The notes under the pieces: generated by a model
Told to the model about the DNA's origin: nothing
Seen by the model: only the letters and a program-made list of their open reading frames with translations
The model's database searches: none
Shown: positions 17,332 to 27,034 of the stretch, piece after piece
How the letters are laid out: each line of letters begins with the position of its first letter
Position numbering within the stretch: position 1 is the first letter of the stretch
From: an uncultured Tateyamaria sp.
GTDB taxonomy: Bacteria; Pseudomonadota; Alphaproteobacteria; Rhodobacterales; Rhodobacteraceae
Assembly: GCF_947487805.1 (NCBI RefSeq)
Contig: NZ_CANKXW010000002.1
Span: forward strand, 1-64,000
Direction: 5' to 3'
DNA length: 64,000 nt
Translations under genes and position numbers: made by a program

Positions 17332-17365
17332 AAAACGCGCCGGGCGGTTCTGCCTGGCGCGTTTT
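17332..17365. terminator. Bidirectional intrinsic terminator
   Basis: AAAACGCGCCGGGC pairs with GCCTGGCGCGTTTT through a 6-base loop, a 14-bp stem with one G-T wobble and A/T runs on both sides. It sits between the convergent DAHP synthase and PAS-domain genes and should serve both. Confidence 0.85.
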
Positions 17366-17382
17366 GCGTTTCTGGGTGCGTT

Positions 17383-18078
17383 TCAGTCGTCTGATGTTAC
17401 GATCCGCAGGTAGGGGACATCGGGCCGGGGTGTGCGGCTCTTGAACTCGGGCGCAGGTTCGGCAAAGCCGCGCAGCGGAGCGACCTGTTTCTCGACAGGT
17501 TCCGCGATGGGTTCGCGGGGCATGGCCGCAGATGTTGTGATCGGGCGGATCTTGGCGCCAACAACGTCAAAGCGGCGCGGGGTGTGGCCGATGTCGCCTT
17601 GGGCCACCAGACAACCCAAGATGCGGCTGACATCGCCCAGATCGCTCTTGAGCGGCAACAGGATCAGGCGCGCGTCCAGATGCGGCTTGGTCGCACTGGT
17701 TTCGGCATTCATGCGCAATTCGCACACTGCGGGGCGTTCGCACACGTCTTCGAGCACATCATTGATCTGACGGCGGCAGGGCGGGCTGATCAGCGACGTC
17801 AGGGGCATGCCGCGCACTTCCATGCCCATCAGGTCGCTCAGATGGCTGCCTGCGATGCGGATGCGGGCCATGCCCGGCGCGATCCGCTCCAGAACAAAAG
17901 TGTATTCCAGCGCGGATTCGATCCCGCGTGGATCAATCTCGGACCGCTTGGGCATCAGCCGCGCACCACGCAGCCCTTCCCAATAGGCCTCAACCTGGGA
18001 AATGGCGGAATATCCGACTTCTGCGCGAAACTCTGTCATATTGGTAATATTGTGCGGGTTCAGGTCTGATTTGTCCAT
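17383..18078 (-). CDS. PAS-domain protein of the PF07310 (MopJ-like) family
   Basis: A 231-residue cytoplasmic protein. Residues about 25-165 match the PAS-type domain found in Caulobacter MopJ: VEAYWEGLRGARLMPKRSEI, LEYTFVLERIAPGMARIRIA, GSHLSDLMGMEVRGMPLTS and LRMNAETSA. The C-terminal 60 residues are Pro-rich and probably disordered. MopJ-type proteins link growth state to CtrA signalling in Caulobacter, which fits the CtrA-like box found upstream at 18178. The function in this organism is inferred. Confidence 0.75.
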   Translation of the reverse strand: MDKSDLNPHNITNMTEFRAEVGYSAISQVEAYWEGLRGARLMPKRSEIDPRGIESALEYTFVLERIAPGMARIRIAGSHLSDLMGMEVRGMPLTSLISPPCRRQINDVLEDVCERPAVCELRMNAETSATKPHLDARLILLPLKSDLGDVSRILGCLVAQGDIGHTPRRFDVVGAKIRPITTSAAMPREPIAEPVEKQVAPLRGFAEPAPEFKSRTPRPDVPYLRIVTSDD

Positions 18079-18177
18079 TGCTTGCGTCTTTCACTCATCC
18101 TGTATGCGCATTTGCGCCACAAACTCATTTAACTTGCACAAAACGTATCAAATTCTCGCGGAGTTCCACGACATTTC

Positions 18178-18193
18178 CTAACCTTTGGTTAAC
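18178..18193. promoter_or_regulatory. CtrA-like box between the MopJ-like and yicC genes
   Basis: CTAA-CCTTTGG-TTAAC matches TTAA-N7-TTAAC except for the first base, and is also an inverted repeat (TAACC-TTT-GGTTA). It lies 100 bases before the PAS-domain gene and 70 bases before yicC. Confidence 0.4.
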
Positions 18194-18262
18194 CGACCTG
18201 CGCTGGAGATGCGTGGCGGGTCTGACTTGCCTGACCTGTCCGGACACCCTAAACGCTGGGGT

Positions 18263-19177
18263 ATGACCAACCGCCCTGTTTCCCCCGCCTTGAGGTCGAT
18301 GACCGGATTTGCCGCTGCAACCGGTGGCGCTGACCCGTTCCGATGGAATTGGGATATCCGCAGCGTGAACGGCAAGGGGCTCGACCTTCGGTTGCGCATG
18401 CCCGACTGGATCGAAGGGCTGGAGGCCGCCGTGCGGCCCCAGGTCGCCGCCCACGCCAAGCGTGGAAATATCACCCTGTCGCTGCGGGTGTCGCGTGACG
18501 ATGCGGCGGCGGTGTCCGCGCTCAACACGGCCCAGATGAAGGCGGCCGTGGCCAGCCTGCTGGCGATCGAGGCGGAGGCGATGGAGATGGGCCTGTCGCT
18601 TGCGCCCGCACGAGCCAGCGACATCGCGATGATGCGCGGCGTGATGGAGCAGTCCACCATGCAGGATGATCCGGCCCCGCTGCGCAAGGCGCTGCTGTCC
18701 GAGCTGCCCGCGTTGCTGGACGCTTTTGACGCGATGCGGTGCGAGGAGGGCGCGGCCCTGCTGACGGTGCTGCTGGGTCAGTTGGACGAGATCGAGGCGC
18801 TGACCAAGGAGGCTGCCGCCCTGGCCGAGGCCCGCAAGGATGAGGTGGCAACGACGTTGAAACGAAACCTCGCCCGCGTGCTGGACAACACCGATGGGGC
18901 CGATCCGGACCGGGTGGCGCAGGAACTGGCCCTTCTGGCAGTCAAGGCGGACGTCACCGAAGAGATCGACAGGCTGCACGCCCATTTGCAGGCCGCGCGC
19001 GCGCTTTTGACAGATGGTGGACCTGTGGGGCGCAAGCTGGATTTCCTGATGCAGGAGTTCAACCGCGAGGCCAACACCCTGTGTTCCAAGGCGCAGAACG
19101 CAGAACTGACACGGGTCGGGCTGGCGCTCAAGGCGCTGATCGACCAGATGCGCGAACAGGTACAGAATGTGGAATGA
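18263..19177 (+). CDS. YicC family endoribonuclease-like protein
   Basis: A 304-residue YicC-family protein. Members have the N-terminal [12 protein letters not shown] and a C-terminal helical region ending in [20 protein letters not shown] and [14 protein letters not shown], both seen here. E. coli YicC is described as an endoribonuclease linked to RNA turnover. The ATG at 18263 puts RSMTGF near the N-terminus as in homologues; the frame is open further upstream. The stop overlaps the gmk start in ATGA, the conserved yicC-gmk pairing. Confidence 0.9.
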   Translation: MTNRPVSPALRSMTGFAAATGGADPFRWNWDIRSVNGKGLDLRLRMPDWIEGLEAAVRPQVAAHAKRGNITLSLRVSRDDAAAVSALNTAQMKAAVASLLAIEAEAMEMGLSLAPARASDIAMMRGVMEQSTMQDDPAPLRKALLSELPALLDAFDAMRCEEGAALLTVLLGQLDEIEALTKEAAALAEARKDEVATTLKRNLARVLDNTDGADPDRVAQELALLAVKADVTEEIDRLHAHLQAARALLTDGGPVGRKLDFLMQEFNREANTLCSKAQNAELTRVGLALKALIDQMREQVQNVE

Positions 19178-19833
19178 ACACCTTGGTTGAAACGCAAACC
19201 CGTCGCGGGCTTCTCATCATCCTCAGTTCTCCGTCCGGCGCGGGCAAGAGCACGCTGGCGGGGCGTTTGCGCGTCTGGGATCCCGCGTTGAGTTTTTCCG
19301 TGTCGGCCACCACCCGCGCGCCGCGTCCCGGCGAAACGGATGGCGAACACTACAACTTTATTTCCGAGGCCGCTTTCAAATCTGCGGTAACCGAGGACGA
19401 GATGCTGGAACACGCGCATGTGTTCGGCAATTTCTACGGCTCGCCCAAGGGGCCGGTGCAGGCCGCCATCGAGGCGGGGCGCGATGTGCTCTTTGACATC
19501 GACTGGCAGGGCGCACAGCAGATCACCAATTCAGGCTTGGGGCAGCACACGCTGTCGATCTTTATCCTGCCGCCGTCGATCAAGGAACTGCGGCGCCGGT
19601 TGGAAAGCCGAGGACAGGACACAGCAGAGACGATTTCGCGGCGCATGCAGAAGAGTTGGGACGAGATCAGCCACTGGGGCAGCTATGACTACGTGCTGGT
19701 CAATGACGATCTGGACGAGACCGAGGCACGCCTGAAAACCATCATTTCCGCCACGCGGCTGCGCCGGTTGCAGCAGCCGCAACTGACCGAGCATGTGCGC
19801 CGGTTGCAATCGGAATTCGAGGAACAGACATGA
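19174..19833 (+). CDS. gmk: Guanylate kinase
   Basis: Phosphorylates GMP to GDP with ATP. The 219-residue protein has the P-loop [12 protein letters not shown] near residue 20. The GMP-binding motifs follow: [30 protein letters not shown] and [12 protein letters not shown]. The start is the ATG at 19174, overlapping the yicC stop. A frame opening earlier lies inside yicC and is rejected. The stop overlaps the next ATG (ATGA). Confidence 0.95.
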   Translation: MNTLVETQTRRGLLIILSSPSGAGKSTLAGRLRVWDPALSFSVSATTRAPRPGETDGEHYNFISEAAFKSAVTEDEMLEHAHVFGNFYGSPKGPVQAAIEAGRDVLFDIDWQGAQQITNSGLGQHTLSIFILPPSIKELRRRLESRGQDTAETISRRMQKSWDEISHWGSYDYVLVNDDLDETEARLKTIISATRLRRLQQPQLTEHVRRLQSEFEEQT

Positions 19834-20357
19834 CACTCTACGCCTTGGGCGACGACCGCCCGCAGATCGCCAAAGACACGTGGATCGCGCCCGATGCCAA
19901 CCTGATCGGCAAGGTCGTGGTCGAACAGGCAGCCTCTGTCTGGTTCGGCTGCACGATCCGCGCGGATCACGAAGAGATCCGCATCGGCGCCGGCACGAAT
20001 GTGCAGGAAAACTGTGTGATGCACATTGATATGGGGTTCCCGCTGACGATCGGCGCAGGGTGTACAATCGGTCACAAGGTCATGTTGCACGGCTGCACGA
20101 TTGGCGAGAATTCCCTGATCGGGATGGGGGCCACGGTGCTGAACGGGGCCACGATCGGCAAGAACTGCCTGATTGGTGCGGGCGCGTTGATCACCGAGGG
20201 CAAAGACATCCCGGACGGGTCGCTGGTGATGGGGGTGCCGGGCAAGGTTGTGCGCAGCCTCGATGAGGCGGCCATTCAGGGGCTGCGCGCCTCGGCGTTG
20301 CATTACCAGGAAAACATGCGCCGTTTTCGCGACACGATGGTCGAGGTGGATGGCTGA
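19830..20357 (+). CDS. Gamma-class carbonic anhydrase family protein
   Basis: A 175-residue left-handed beta-helix protein built from hexapeptide repeats ([42 protein letters not shown]). Three zinc-ligand histidines of the family are visible: His in [10 protein letters not shown], and two in [11 protein letters not shown]. Many members of this group (YrdA/PaaY-like) have weak or unproven carbonic anhydrase activity. Four-base overlap with gmk on one side and one base with the CHMI-like gene on the other. Confidence 0.88.
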   Translation: MTLYALGDDRPQIAKDTWIAPDANLIGKVVVEQAASVWFGCTIRADHEEIRIGAGTNVQENCVMHIDMGFPLTIGAGCTIGHKVMLHGCTIGENSLIGMGATVLNGATIGKNCLIGAGALITEGKDIPDGSLVMGVPGKVVRSLDEAAIQGLRASALHYQENMRRFRDTMVEVDG

Positions 20358-20680
20358 TGCCGCATTGTGAACTGAGCTATTCCGACGACCTTGGCATAGA
20401 CGCCAAGGCCATTCTGGCCGAAGTCGAAGACTGCATCCTGTCCCATGATGAGGGCGCAGGAGAGACCAAGGGGCGGGCCTTTCCGGCGCCCGTGTTCCAT
20501 CACAGCCATCTCAAGGCGTCCGTTGCGCTGCTGTCCAAGCCGCACCGTGGGGCCGCGTTTACGGCGGCATTGCAAGCCGATCTGGTTCAGCGCATCGCGG
20601 CCCATCTGCCGCGCCCCTGCTGGCTGAGCGTCGACATCACCTATAGCACTGCGACCTATCACACGGAATTTCTGGAATGA
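20357..20680 (+). CDS. 5-carboxymethyl-2-hydroxymuconate isomerase-like protein
   Basis: A 107-residue protein of the CHMI family (tautomerase superfamily). It starts [12 protein letters not shown], leaving Pro as the N-terminal residue, the catalytic base in this fold. It contains FHHSHLKASVALLSKPHRG and ends CWLSVDITYS plus a short tail. CHMI acts in homoprotocatechuate breakdown, but no other genes of that pathway are nearby, so the true substrate is uncertain. Its stop overlaps the next start as ATGA. Confidence 0.8.
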   Translation: MPHCELSYSDDLGIDAKAILAEVEDCILSHDEGAGETKGRAFPAPVFHHSHLKASVALLSKPHRGAAFTAALQADLVQRIAAHLPRPCWLSVDITYSTATYHTEFLE

Positions 20681-21864
20681 TCTCGAACAGCAAGGGGTCG
20701 ATCATGCGCCCCGATCCGTTGCCCGACAGCGCGTCGCGCCCAGTGGCCACACCTCTCAGCCCCTCGGTTGTCTACGCCTCGGACACGCCCGATATGCTGG
20801 ACGCCCAGTACGAGGGCGACCTGCATGGCTATACCTACAGCCGCGAGGGGCATCCGAATGCGGACGTGGTGGCACAAGCCATCGACCGAATGGAAGGTGC
20901 GCCGCATATGGGCGTCGTCACCTCCAGTGGTATGGCGGCGGTATCGGCCGTGTTGCTTGGTCTGACGCAGGCGGGCGATCATGTCATCGGGGGCAACCAG
21001 CTTTATGGTCGGTCACTGCGCATGATGACCGAGGATCTGCCGCGTCTGGGCGTGCAGACCACCATGGTGGATCCCGGCGATGTGGACGCGGTGCGGGCGG
21101 CCATCCGGCCCGAGACCAAGCTGATCCTTGTCGAGGTCGTGTCCAACCCCACGTTACGAGTGGCGGATATCCTCGGCCTGTCTGCGCTGGCGCGCGAAAC
21201 CGGCGTCCTGCTGGTCGTCGACAACACGTTCACCACGCCGCGCGGTTTTCGTGCATTCGATCACGGGGCCGATATCGTGATCCATTCGGTGACCAAGCTG
21301 TTGGCAGGGCATTCGGATGTCATGCTGGGCTATGTCGCGGCAAGGGATGAAGCGCTGAACGACCGGTTGCGGGTGTTTACCGTGACGACGGGTATGACGC
21401 CCAGCCCGTTCGACTGCTGGTTGGCGGAACGTGGGATGCTGAGCTTTGCGCTGCGCTTTGACAGGGCGCAATCCACCGCCGAGACGCTGGCCACGCATCT
21501 GGCCGGATTGGAGGGGGTCAAGCGGGTCATTTACCCATCTCGCCATGACCACCCAGATCATTTGCGAGCGCAGGCGCTTCTCAAGGGCCAGTACTGCAAT
21601 ATGGTCAGTTTCGAGATCAATGGCAGCCGCGAGGCGGCCAACGCACTGGCGCGAGGCGCAGAGGGCCTGAGCTTTGCCCCAACACTCGGGGACGTGGGCA
21701 CGACGATCTCGCATCCTGCGTCGTCGTCGCACCGGGCGCTGACGCCAGAAAAGCGCGCCGAACTGGGCATGTCCGAGGGGTTCTTTCGCGTTTCCGTGGG
21801 CCTCGAAGAGCCGCAGGCGCTGTGCGATGTGTTCACTGCCGCCATTCAGGCCGCGACCGGGTAG
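20677..21864 (+). CDS. PLP-dependent Cys/Met metabolism enzyme (cystathionine gamma-synthase/lyase family)
   Basis: A 395-residue fold-type I PLP enzyme. The family signature includes YTYSREGHPNADVVAQAIDR, the cofactor-phosphate region SSGMAAVSAVL, VDNTFTTPRGF and the Schiff-base lysine in IHSVTKLLAGHSDV. It could be a cystathionine gamma-lyase, gamma-synthase or methionine gamma-lyase type; the sequence does not decide. It is the last gene of a five-gene coupled run starting with yicC. PhoR follows after 17 bases and may be co-transcribed. Confidence 0.85.
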   Translation: MISNSKGSIMRPDPLPDSASRPVATPLSPSVVYASDTPDMLDAQYEGDLHGYTYSREGHPNADVVAQAIDRMEGAPHMGVVTSSGMAAVSAVLLGLTQAGDHVIGGNQLYGRSLRMMTEDLPRLGVQTTMVDPGDVDAVRAAIRPETKLILVEVVSNPTLRVADILGLSALARETGVLLVVDNTFTTPRGFRAFDHGADIVIHSVTKLLAGHSDVMLGYVAARDEALNDRLRVFTVTTGMTPSPFDCWLAERGMLSFALRFDRAQSTAETLATHLAGLEGVKRVIYPSRHDHPDHLRAQALLKGQYCNMVSFEINGSREAANALARGAEGLSFAPTLGDVGTTISHPASSSHRALTPEKRAELGMSEGFFRVSVGLEEPQALCDVFTAAIQAATG

Positions 21865-21881
21865 AACGGGGGGACGCCGAC

Positions 21882-22940
21882 ATGGGCGACGACCTTTTGG
21901 GCACAGTCCTGTCGGCCATTCCACTGCCCGCGCTGGCCATAGACCGGACCGAGCGGATCATCGCCGCCAATACGGAGGCGCTGACGCTGATCGGGCAGCA
22001 GGCGCTGAGACGGAACTATGTCACGATGCTTCGCCAGCCAGCCTTGCTGGATGCGATCGAGGCGACGCTGCTGGACGGTCGCCCGCGCACGACGCGGTAT
22101 CTGGGCAATGACGGCGCGCAGGACACGACCTTTCGCGTGAGCTGCCGTGCGGCGGCGGGTGTGGGGGCAGGGGGCGCAGGTGTGGCGCTCTTGTCGTTCG
22201 AAGACGTCACCCACGTCGAACAGGCCGGGCAGATGCGGCGGGATTTCGTGGCCAATGTCAGCCACGAGTTGCGCACGCCGCTGACCGCGTTGATGGGGTT
22301 CATCGAAACCCTGCGCGGCCCCGCCCGTGACGATGCTGTCGCCGCCAAACGGTTCCTCGACATCATGCAGGACGAGGCAGAGCGCATGAACCGTCTGGTG
22401 GGGGATCTGATGTCGCTCAACCGCGTTGAGGGCGACGAAAGGGTGCGCCCGACCGAGCGCGTCGTTTTGAACGACATTCTCGATTCGACCCTGCGGACGA
22501 TGCGCAACCTTGCCACGGAGGCCGGTGTATCGCTGGAGTCTGAGTTCGGGGATACGCCTGTCACGCTCATGGGCGACGCCGATCAGCTCAAGCAGGTCTT
22601 CACCAACCTTATTGAAAACGCAATTAAATATGGCGGCGCTGGCGGGCGGATTACCGTGCGCATCATGCCCAGCCCGCACGAAGCCGCCTTGCGCGCGCCG
22701 GGTGTGCGGGTCCAGATCATCGACTATGGGCCCGGCATCGATCCGGTGCACCTGCCGCGGATCACCGAACGGTTCTACCGCGCTGATGATCATCGCAGCC
22801 GGGCCCTGGGCGGCACCGGTCTTGGCCTTGCCATCGTCAAGCATATCATCAACCGCCACCGGGGCCGGTTGCGCGTGGAAAGCGTACCGGGCGAGGGCGC
22901 TACCTTTACCGTGATCCTGCCGGTGCAGGAAAATCCCTAG
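21882..22940 (+). CDS. phoR: Phosphate-regulon sensor histidine kinase PhoR, apparently without membrane segments
   Basis: A 352-residue histidine kinase placed upstream of pstSCAB-phoU-phoB, so it is very probably PhoR, the partner of PhoB. An N-terminal PAS region (AIPLPALAIDRTERIIAANT onward) is followed by the HisKA motif FVANVSHELRTPLTALMGF. The ATPase boxes are N (LIENAIKYG), G1 (DYGPGIDP), F and G2 (GGTGLGLAIVKHI). E. coli PhoR has N-terminal membrane helices; none is evident here. The ATG at 21882 lies 17 bases after the previous stop; the frame is open upstream into that gene. Confidence 0.88.
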   Translation: MGDDLLGTVLSAIPLPALAIDRTERIIAANTEALTLIGQQALRRNYVTMLRQPALLDAIEATLLDGRPRTTRYLGNDGAQDTTFRVSCRAAAGVGAGGAGVALLSFEDVTHVEQAGQMRRDFVANVSHELRTPLTALMGFIETLRGPARDDAVAAKRFLDIMQDEAERMNRLVGDLMSLNRVEGDERVRPTERVVLNDILDSTLRTMRNLATEAGVSLESEFGDTPVTLMGDADQLKQVFTNLIENAIKYGGAGGRITVRIMPSPHEAALRAPGVRVQIIDYGPGIDPVHLPRITERFYRADDHRSRALGGTGLGLAIVKHIINRHRGRLRVESVPGEGATFTVILPVQENP

Positions 22941-22962
22941 CGACGTAGGGGCATCCCGGGCG

Positions 22963-22991
22963 CTGTCGTAAAACTGTTACGTAACTGTCAC
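22963..22991 (+). promoter_or_regulatory. Pho box (three PhoB repeats) upstream of pstS
   Basis: Three 7-base repeats with 4-base A/T-rich spacers: CTGTCGT-AAAA, CTGTTAC-GTAA and CTGTCAC, followed by AAAA. Their 11-bp period matches the PhoB consensus CTGTCAT repeats. The box ends 83 bases before the pstS ATG and 23 bases after the phoR stop, so pst can be induced separately from phoR under phosphate limitation. Confidence 0.9.
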
Positions 22992-23074
22992 AAAAGCATT
23001 GCGAGACCTGCCTAGACGGGCGGCGAGGTCCCCGCTGGGGGGATCAATTGACACTGTTCTAACAGGAGACATTC

Positions 23075-24115
23075 ATGTCCTTTGTGAAACTCACGACGTC
23101 GGCTCTGGCCATTTCCGCCGTTGCTGCCACCGCTGCCGCGGCACGCGACCAGGTGCAGGTTGCCGGTTCGTCCACCGTTCTGCCCTATGCCTCGATCGTG
23201 GCCGAAGCTTTTGGCGACAACTTTGACTTTCCGGCACCGGTTGTGGAATCGGGCGGGTCATCGTCGGGCCTGAAGCGTTTCTGTGAAGGTGTTGGCGAAA
23301 ACACCATCGACGTCGCCAACGCGTCGCGCAAGATCCGCGAAAAAGAGATCAAAGCCTGTGCCGAAGCGGGTGTCACCGACATCATCGAAGTGCGCATAGG
23401 CTATGACGGCATCGTCTTCGCCAGCCAGATCGACGGCCCGGCCTATACCGCTTTCGAGCCTGCCGACATCTTCAACGCGCTGGGTTCCAAGGTTCTGGTT
23501 GACGGTGCTATCGTCGACAACCCGCACGCCCAGTGGGCCGACTTCAACGCCGACCTGCCTGCCGTTGACATCGTGGCATTCATTCCCGGCACGAAGCACG
23601 GCACACGCGAAGTGTTCGAAGACAAGGTGCTGCTGAAAGGCTGCGAAGACACCGGCGCGATGGCCGCCATGATGGAAGCCGGCATGTCCGAAGATGACGC
23701 CGAAGACGCCTGCATCGACGTGCGCCAGGACGGCAAGTCCGTGGACATCGATGGCGACTATACCGAGACGCTGGCGCGCATCGACGCCAACCCCAACGGC
23801 ATCGGCATCTTCGGTCTGGCGTTCTACGAGAACAACACAGACAAGCTGAAGGTCGCGACCATGGGCGGCGTTGCCCCGTCGACAGAGACGATCTCGACCG
23901 GTGAATACCCTGTGTCGCGTCCGCTGTTCTTCTACGTGAAGAAAGCGCATATCGGCGTGATCCCCGGCCTGAAGGAATACGCATCTTTCTTTGTTGCCGA
24001 CGAGATTGCCGGCCCCGACGGCCCGCTGGCGCAATACGGTCTGGTGTCCGATCCCGAGCTGTCCCAGACACAGGACGCGGTTGCCAACGAATCGACAATG
24101 GGCGGCGGCAGCTAA
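23075..24115 (+). CDS. pstS: Phosphate ABC transporter, periplasmic substrate-binding protein PstS
   Basis: High-affinity phosphate-binding protein of 346 residues. A signal peptide ends near TAAAARD (cut about residue 23). VQVAGSSTVLPYASIVAEAF and VESGGSSSGLKRFCEGVGE form the phosphate-binding loops, and FIPGTKHGTREVFED is the later ligand motif. It is the first gene after the Pho box and is followed by a hairpin, as is usual for abundantly made binding proteins. Confidence 0.96.
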   Translation: MSFVKLTTSALAISAVAATAAAARDQVQVAGSSTVLPYASIVAEAFGDNFDFPAPVVESGGSSSGLKRFCEGVGENTIDVANASRKIREKEIKACAEAGVTDIIEVRIGYDGIVFASQIDGPAYTAFEPADIFNALGSKVLVDGAIVDNPHAQWADFNADLPAVDIVAFIPGTKHGTREVFEDKVLLKGCEDTGAMAAMMEAGMSEDDAEDACIDVRQDGKSVDIDGDYTETLARIDANPNGIGIFGLAFYENNTDKLKVATMGGVAPSTETISTGEYPVSRPLFFYVKKAHIGVIPGLKEYASFFVADEIAGPDGPLAQYGLVSDPELSQTQDAVANESTMGGGS

Positions 24116-24131
24116 GGCGCCGTAACCCAAT

Positions 24132-24160
24132 GGGGGGCGGCGTTACTGCCGCCCCCTTTT
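24132..24160 (+). terminator. Hairpin between pstS and pstC
   Basis: GGGGGCGGC pairs with GCCGCCCCC over the loop GTTACT and is followed by TTTT. It has the form of an intrinsic terminator 17 bases after pstS and probably lowers pstC expression relative to pstS by partial readthrough. Confidence 0.8.
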
Positions 24161-24223
24161 CTATGCCAATGAATGCGTCTATCTGCCGGACGTGACACTG
24201 ACCCTTGCTGCATCGGAGCCGTC

Positions 24224-25696
24224 ATGCCCCTTTCCTGGCTCATCCTCGTTATTCTTGCCATCGCGGCCATCGGCTATGTGCTGGGACGGTCCCGTGCGTT
24301 GCAAAGCGCGAATGGCGACGCCCGCGATCTGCATTCCCTGCCAAGTTACTATGGGGCCTACGTAGGGATGTGGGCTGTTGTGCCCGCCAGCGCGATTTTG
24401 ATCATCTGGCTGCTGGCGCAGCCTTATTTCGTAAACGGCCAGGTGCTGGGCACATTGCCTGACAGCATCGTGGCCGAAGGCAGCTCCGTCGGGCTGGTGA
24501 TGAGCGATGTGCGCCGGGTAGCCGAGGGCCTTGAGACGGCCATTGCCCAAGGAGCGGTCAGCCGCGCCGAGGCCGATACGATGGACGTCGGCACGACGGA
24601 CATTCGGGAGATGCTGGGCGATGTGGGCGTAGCACTTGGATCGGCCGTCAGCGCCGAAGTGCTGACCGCGGCACAGCTTTACCGTGGGCTGAATGCGACC
24701 GGCAGTCTGGTGATGACCGTGCTGGTGTTGCTGATCGCCCTGGGCGGTGCCGCTTTTGCCTGGTCGCGCTCGAACGCACAGTTCCGCGCGCGCAACGTGG
24801 TCGAGCGCGGTGTTCTGGCGCTGTTGATCGGGGCCGCGTCCATCGCCATCCTGACGACCATCGGCATCGTCTTTGCCCTGTTGTTCAACACAATCGAATT
24901 TTTCCGCCTCTATCCTGCGTCGGACTTCTTCTTCGGCACCAGCTGGGCGCCCAGCTTTTCCGGCCGGGGCGGCGCGTCGGATCTGGGTGTGCTGCCGCTC
25001 TTGTGGGGCACGTTCTACATCTCGCTGATCGCACTGCTGGTGGCCGTGCCGGTGGGCCTGTTCTCTGCCATCTACCTGTCGGAATATGCCAGCCCGCGTG
25101 TGCGCAGCATCGCCAAGCCACTGATCGAGATCCTCGCCGGTATTCCGACAATCGTTTACGGCCTGTTCGCTCTGCTGACGGTCGGGCCGATCCTTGTGTC
25201 ACTCTTTGGCAAGGAAACGGTTGGCTGGATGTCGGGTGGAACGGCGGTGATGACTGCGGGCCTGGTCATGGGGATCATGTTGATCCCATTCGTGTCCTCG
25301 CTGTCCGATGACATCATCAACGCGGTGCCGCAGGCGATGCGCGACGGATCTTACGGCTTGGGTGCCACGCAGTCCGAAACCATCCGCCAGGTGATCCTGC
25401 CTGCGGCGCTGCCCGGCATCGTGGGCGCGATCCTGCTGGCGGCAAGCCGCGCCATCGGGGAGACCATGATCGTGGTCCTCGGGGCAGGGGCTGCGGCCCG
25501 GCTGAGCCTGAACCCTTTTGAGGCCATGACCACCATCACTGCCAAGATCGTCAGCCAGCTGACCGGGGACGCCGATTTCGCATCGCCGGAGGCGCTGGTC
25601 GCCTTTGCGCTTGGCATGACCCTCTTTGTCCTGACGCTGGGGCTGAACATCTTTGCGCTGTATATCGTGCGCAAGTACCGGGAGCAGTATGACTGA
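24224..25696 (+). CDS. pstC: Phosphate ABC transporter permease PstC
   Basis: Inner-membrane channel subunit of the Pst transporter, 490 residues. N-terminal membrane segments and a long loop of about 150 residues precede the canonical permease domain, a form seen in alphaproteobacteria. The domain starts near LPLLWGTFYISLIALLVAVP and has the EAA-type loop DGSYGLGATQSETIRQVILP. The ATG at 24224 (MPLSWLILVIL) follows a GGAG site; the frame opens about 50 bases earlier but that N-terminus is not hydrophobic. The stop overlaps the pstA start (TGATG). Confidence 0.94.
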   Translation: MPLSWLILVILAIAAIGYVLGRSRALQSANGDARDLHSLPSYYGAYVGMWAVVPASAILIIWLLAQPYFVNGQVLGTLPDSIVAEGSSVGLVMSDVRRVAEGLETAIAQGAVSRAEADTMDVGTTDIREMLGDVGVALGSAVSAEVLTAAQLYRGLNATGSLVMTVLVLLIALGGAAFAWSRSNAQFRARNVVERGVLALLIGAASIAILTTIGIVFALLFNTIEFFRLYPASDFFFGTSWAPSFSGRGGASDLGVLPLLWGTFYISLIALLVAVPVGLFSAIYLSEYASPRVRSIAKPLIEILAGIPTIVYGLFALLTVGPILVSLFGKETVGWMSGGTAVMTAGLVMGIMLIPFVSSLSDDIINAVPQAMRDGSYGLGATQSETIRQVILPAALPGIVGAILLAASRAIGETMIVVLGAGAAARLSLNPFEAMTTITAKIVSQLTGDADFASPEALVAFALGMTLFVLTLGLNIFALYIVRKYREQYD

Positions 25697-27024
25697 TGAC
25701 TGACGCAAGCATGGATCCCGCCGCACGCCCGGCCAAGTCGGGCCTGACCGTCACCGACGCACGCACACGCAAGCGCAACGCCGCCGAAAAACGGTTTCGC
25801 GCCTATGGAATGGCCGCCATCGGCCTGGGCCTTCTGTTTCTTTTGTTCCTCTTCGGATCGATCCTGAAATCGGGCCTTCCCGCGTTCACGCACACGATCG
25901 TCAGCGTCGAATTCACCATGTCCCAGGCGGACGTGGACGACGCCGAAAGCAAAATGCTCAAGACCAAGGCCTACGAGAATTTCTTTATCGCCGCGTTGCA
26001 ATCGCAGTTGGAAGCGAGCGCGCTCGACGTCGCGTTCGACGCCAAGGCCATTGAGCGGATTGTGGGCAAGACTGGCGGTACAATCCGGTCCCACTTCAAG
26101 GACAACCCCGGCGATATCGGCAAGCCGGTTGCCTTTGAGCTTGCCGCCTCGTCTCGCGTGGATGGCTATTTCAACGGCCGGGTGACGCGCGAAACCCTGG
26201 TCGACAGCCGGTTTCTGCAACTGACCGATCTGGATCTGGTCGATGCGCTGAAGGAGGCCGGGATCATCCAGTCGGCCTTTAACTGGAATTTCATCACCGG
26301 CAAGGACAGCGGCGTGGACAATCCCGGCGGCGCAGGCCTTGGCGCGTCGGTGATCGGGTCGTTCTTTATGATGCTTGTGGTGCTGTTCCTGTCGCTGCCC
26401 ATCGGGGTCGCGGCATCGATCTACCTAGAGGAATTCGCGCCCAAAAACCGGTTCACCGACCTGATCGAGGTGAACATCTCAAACCTGGCCGCTGTGCCGT
26501 CCATCGTGTTTGGTATCCTCGGCCTTGCCGTTTTCATCCAGTTTGCCGGGCTGCCGCAATCGGCACCGCTTGTGGGTGGCCTGGTGCTGACGCTGATGAC
26601 GCTGCCCACGATCATCATCTCGACCCGCGCGTCGCTGGCCGCGGTGCCGCCGTCGATCCGGGATGCGGCACTGGGGGTAGGGGCGTCGAAAATGCAGTCG
26701 GTGTTCCACCACGTGCTGCCGCTCGCGATGCCCGGCATCCTGACCGGCACGATCATCGGTCTGGCGCAGGCGCTGGGTGAAACCGCGCCGCTCTTGCTGA
26801 TCGGGATGGTAGGGTTTGTCGCGCGGGAATATCCCGAAGGGTTTATCGCGGGCTTTACCGACGCCAACTCGGCCATGCCCGCGCAAATCTACACCTGGGC
26901 CAGCCGTGCTGATCCGGGCTTCTATGAAAAAGCGTGGGGCGGAATTATCATTCTGCTGCTCTTCCTGATCACGATGAACACAATCGCCGTGATCTTGCGG
27001 CGCCGCTTTGAACGCCGCTGGTAG
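25696..27024 (+). CDS. pstA: Phosphate ABC transporter permease PstA
   Basis: Second permease subunit, 442 residues. A basic cytoplasmic N-terminus leads to TM1 near residues 36-55, followed by a periplasmic insert of about 140 residues. The permease core has [49 protein letters not shown] and the EAA motif [20 protein letters not shown]. It is translationally coupled to pstC and lies 10 bases before pstB. Confidence 0.94.
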   Translation: MTDASMDPAARPAKSGLTVTDARTRKRNAAEKRFRAYGMAAIGLGLLFLLFLFGSILKSGLPAFTHTIVSVEFTMSQADVDDAESKMLKTKAYENFFIAALQSQLEASALDVAFDAKAIERIVGKTGGTIRSHFKDNPGDIGKPVAFELAASSRVDGYFNGRVTRETLVDSRFLQLTDLDLVDALKEAGIIQSAFNWNFITGKDSGVDNPGGAGLGASVIGSFFMMLVVLFLSLPIGVAASIYLEEFAPKNRFTDLIEVNISNLAAVPSIVFGILGLAVFIQFAGLPQSAPLVGGLVLTLMTLPTIIISTRASLAAVPPSIRDAALGVGASKMQSVFHHVLPLAMPGILTGTIIGLAQALGETAPLLLIGMVGFVAREYPEGFIAGFTDANSAMPAQIYTWASRADPGFYEKAWGGIIILLLFLITMNTIAVILRRRFERRW

Positions 27025-27034
27025 GGGCACCGCC

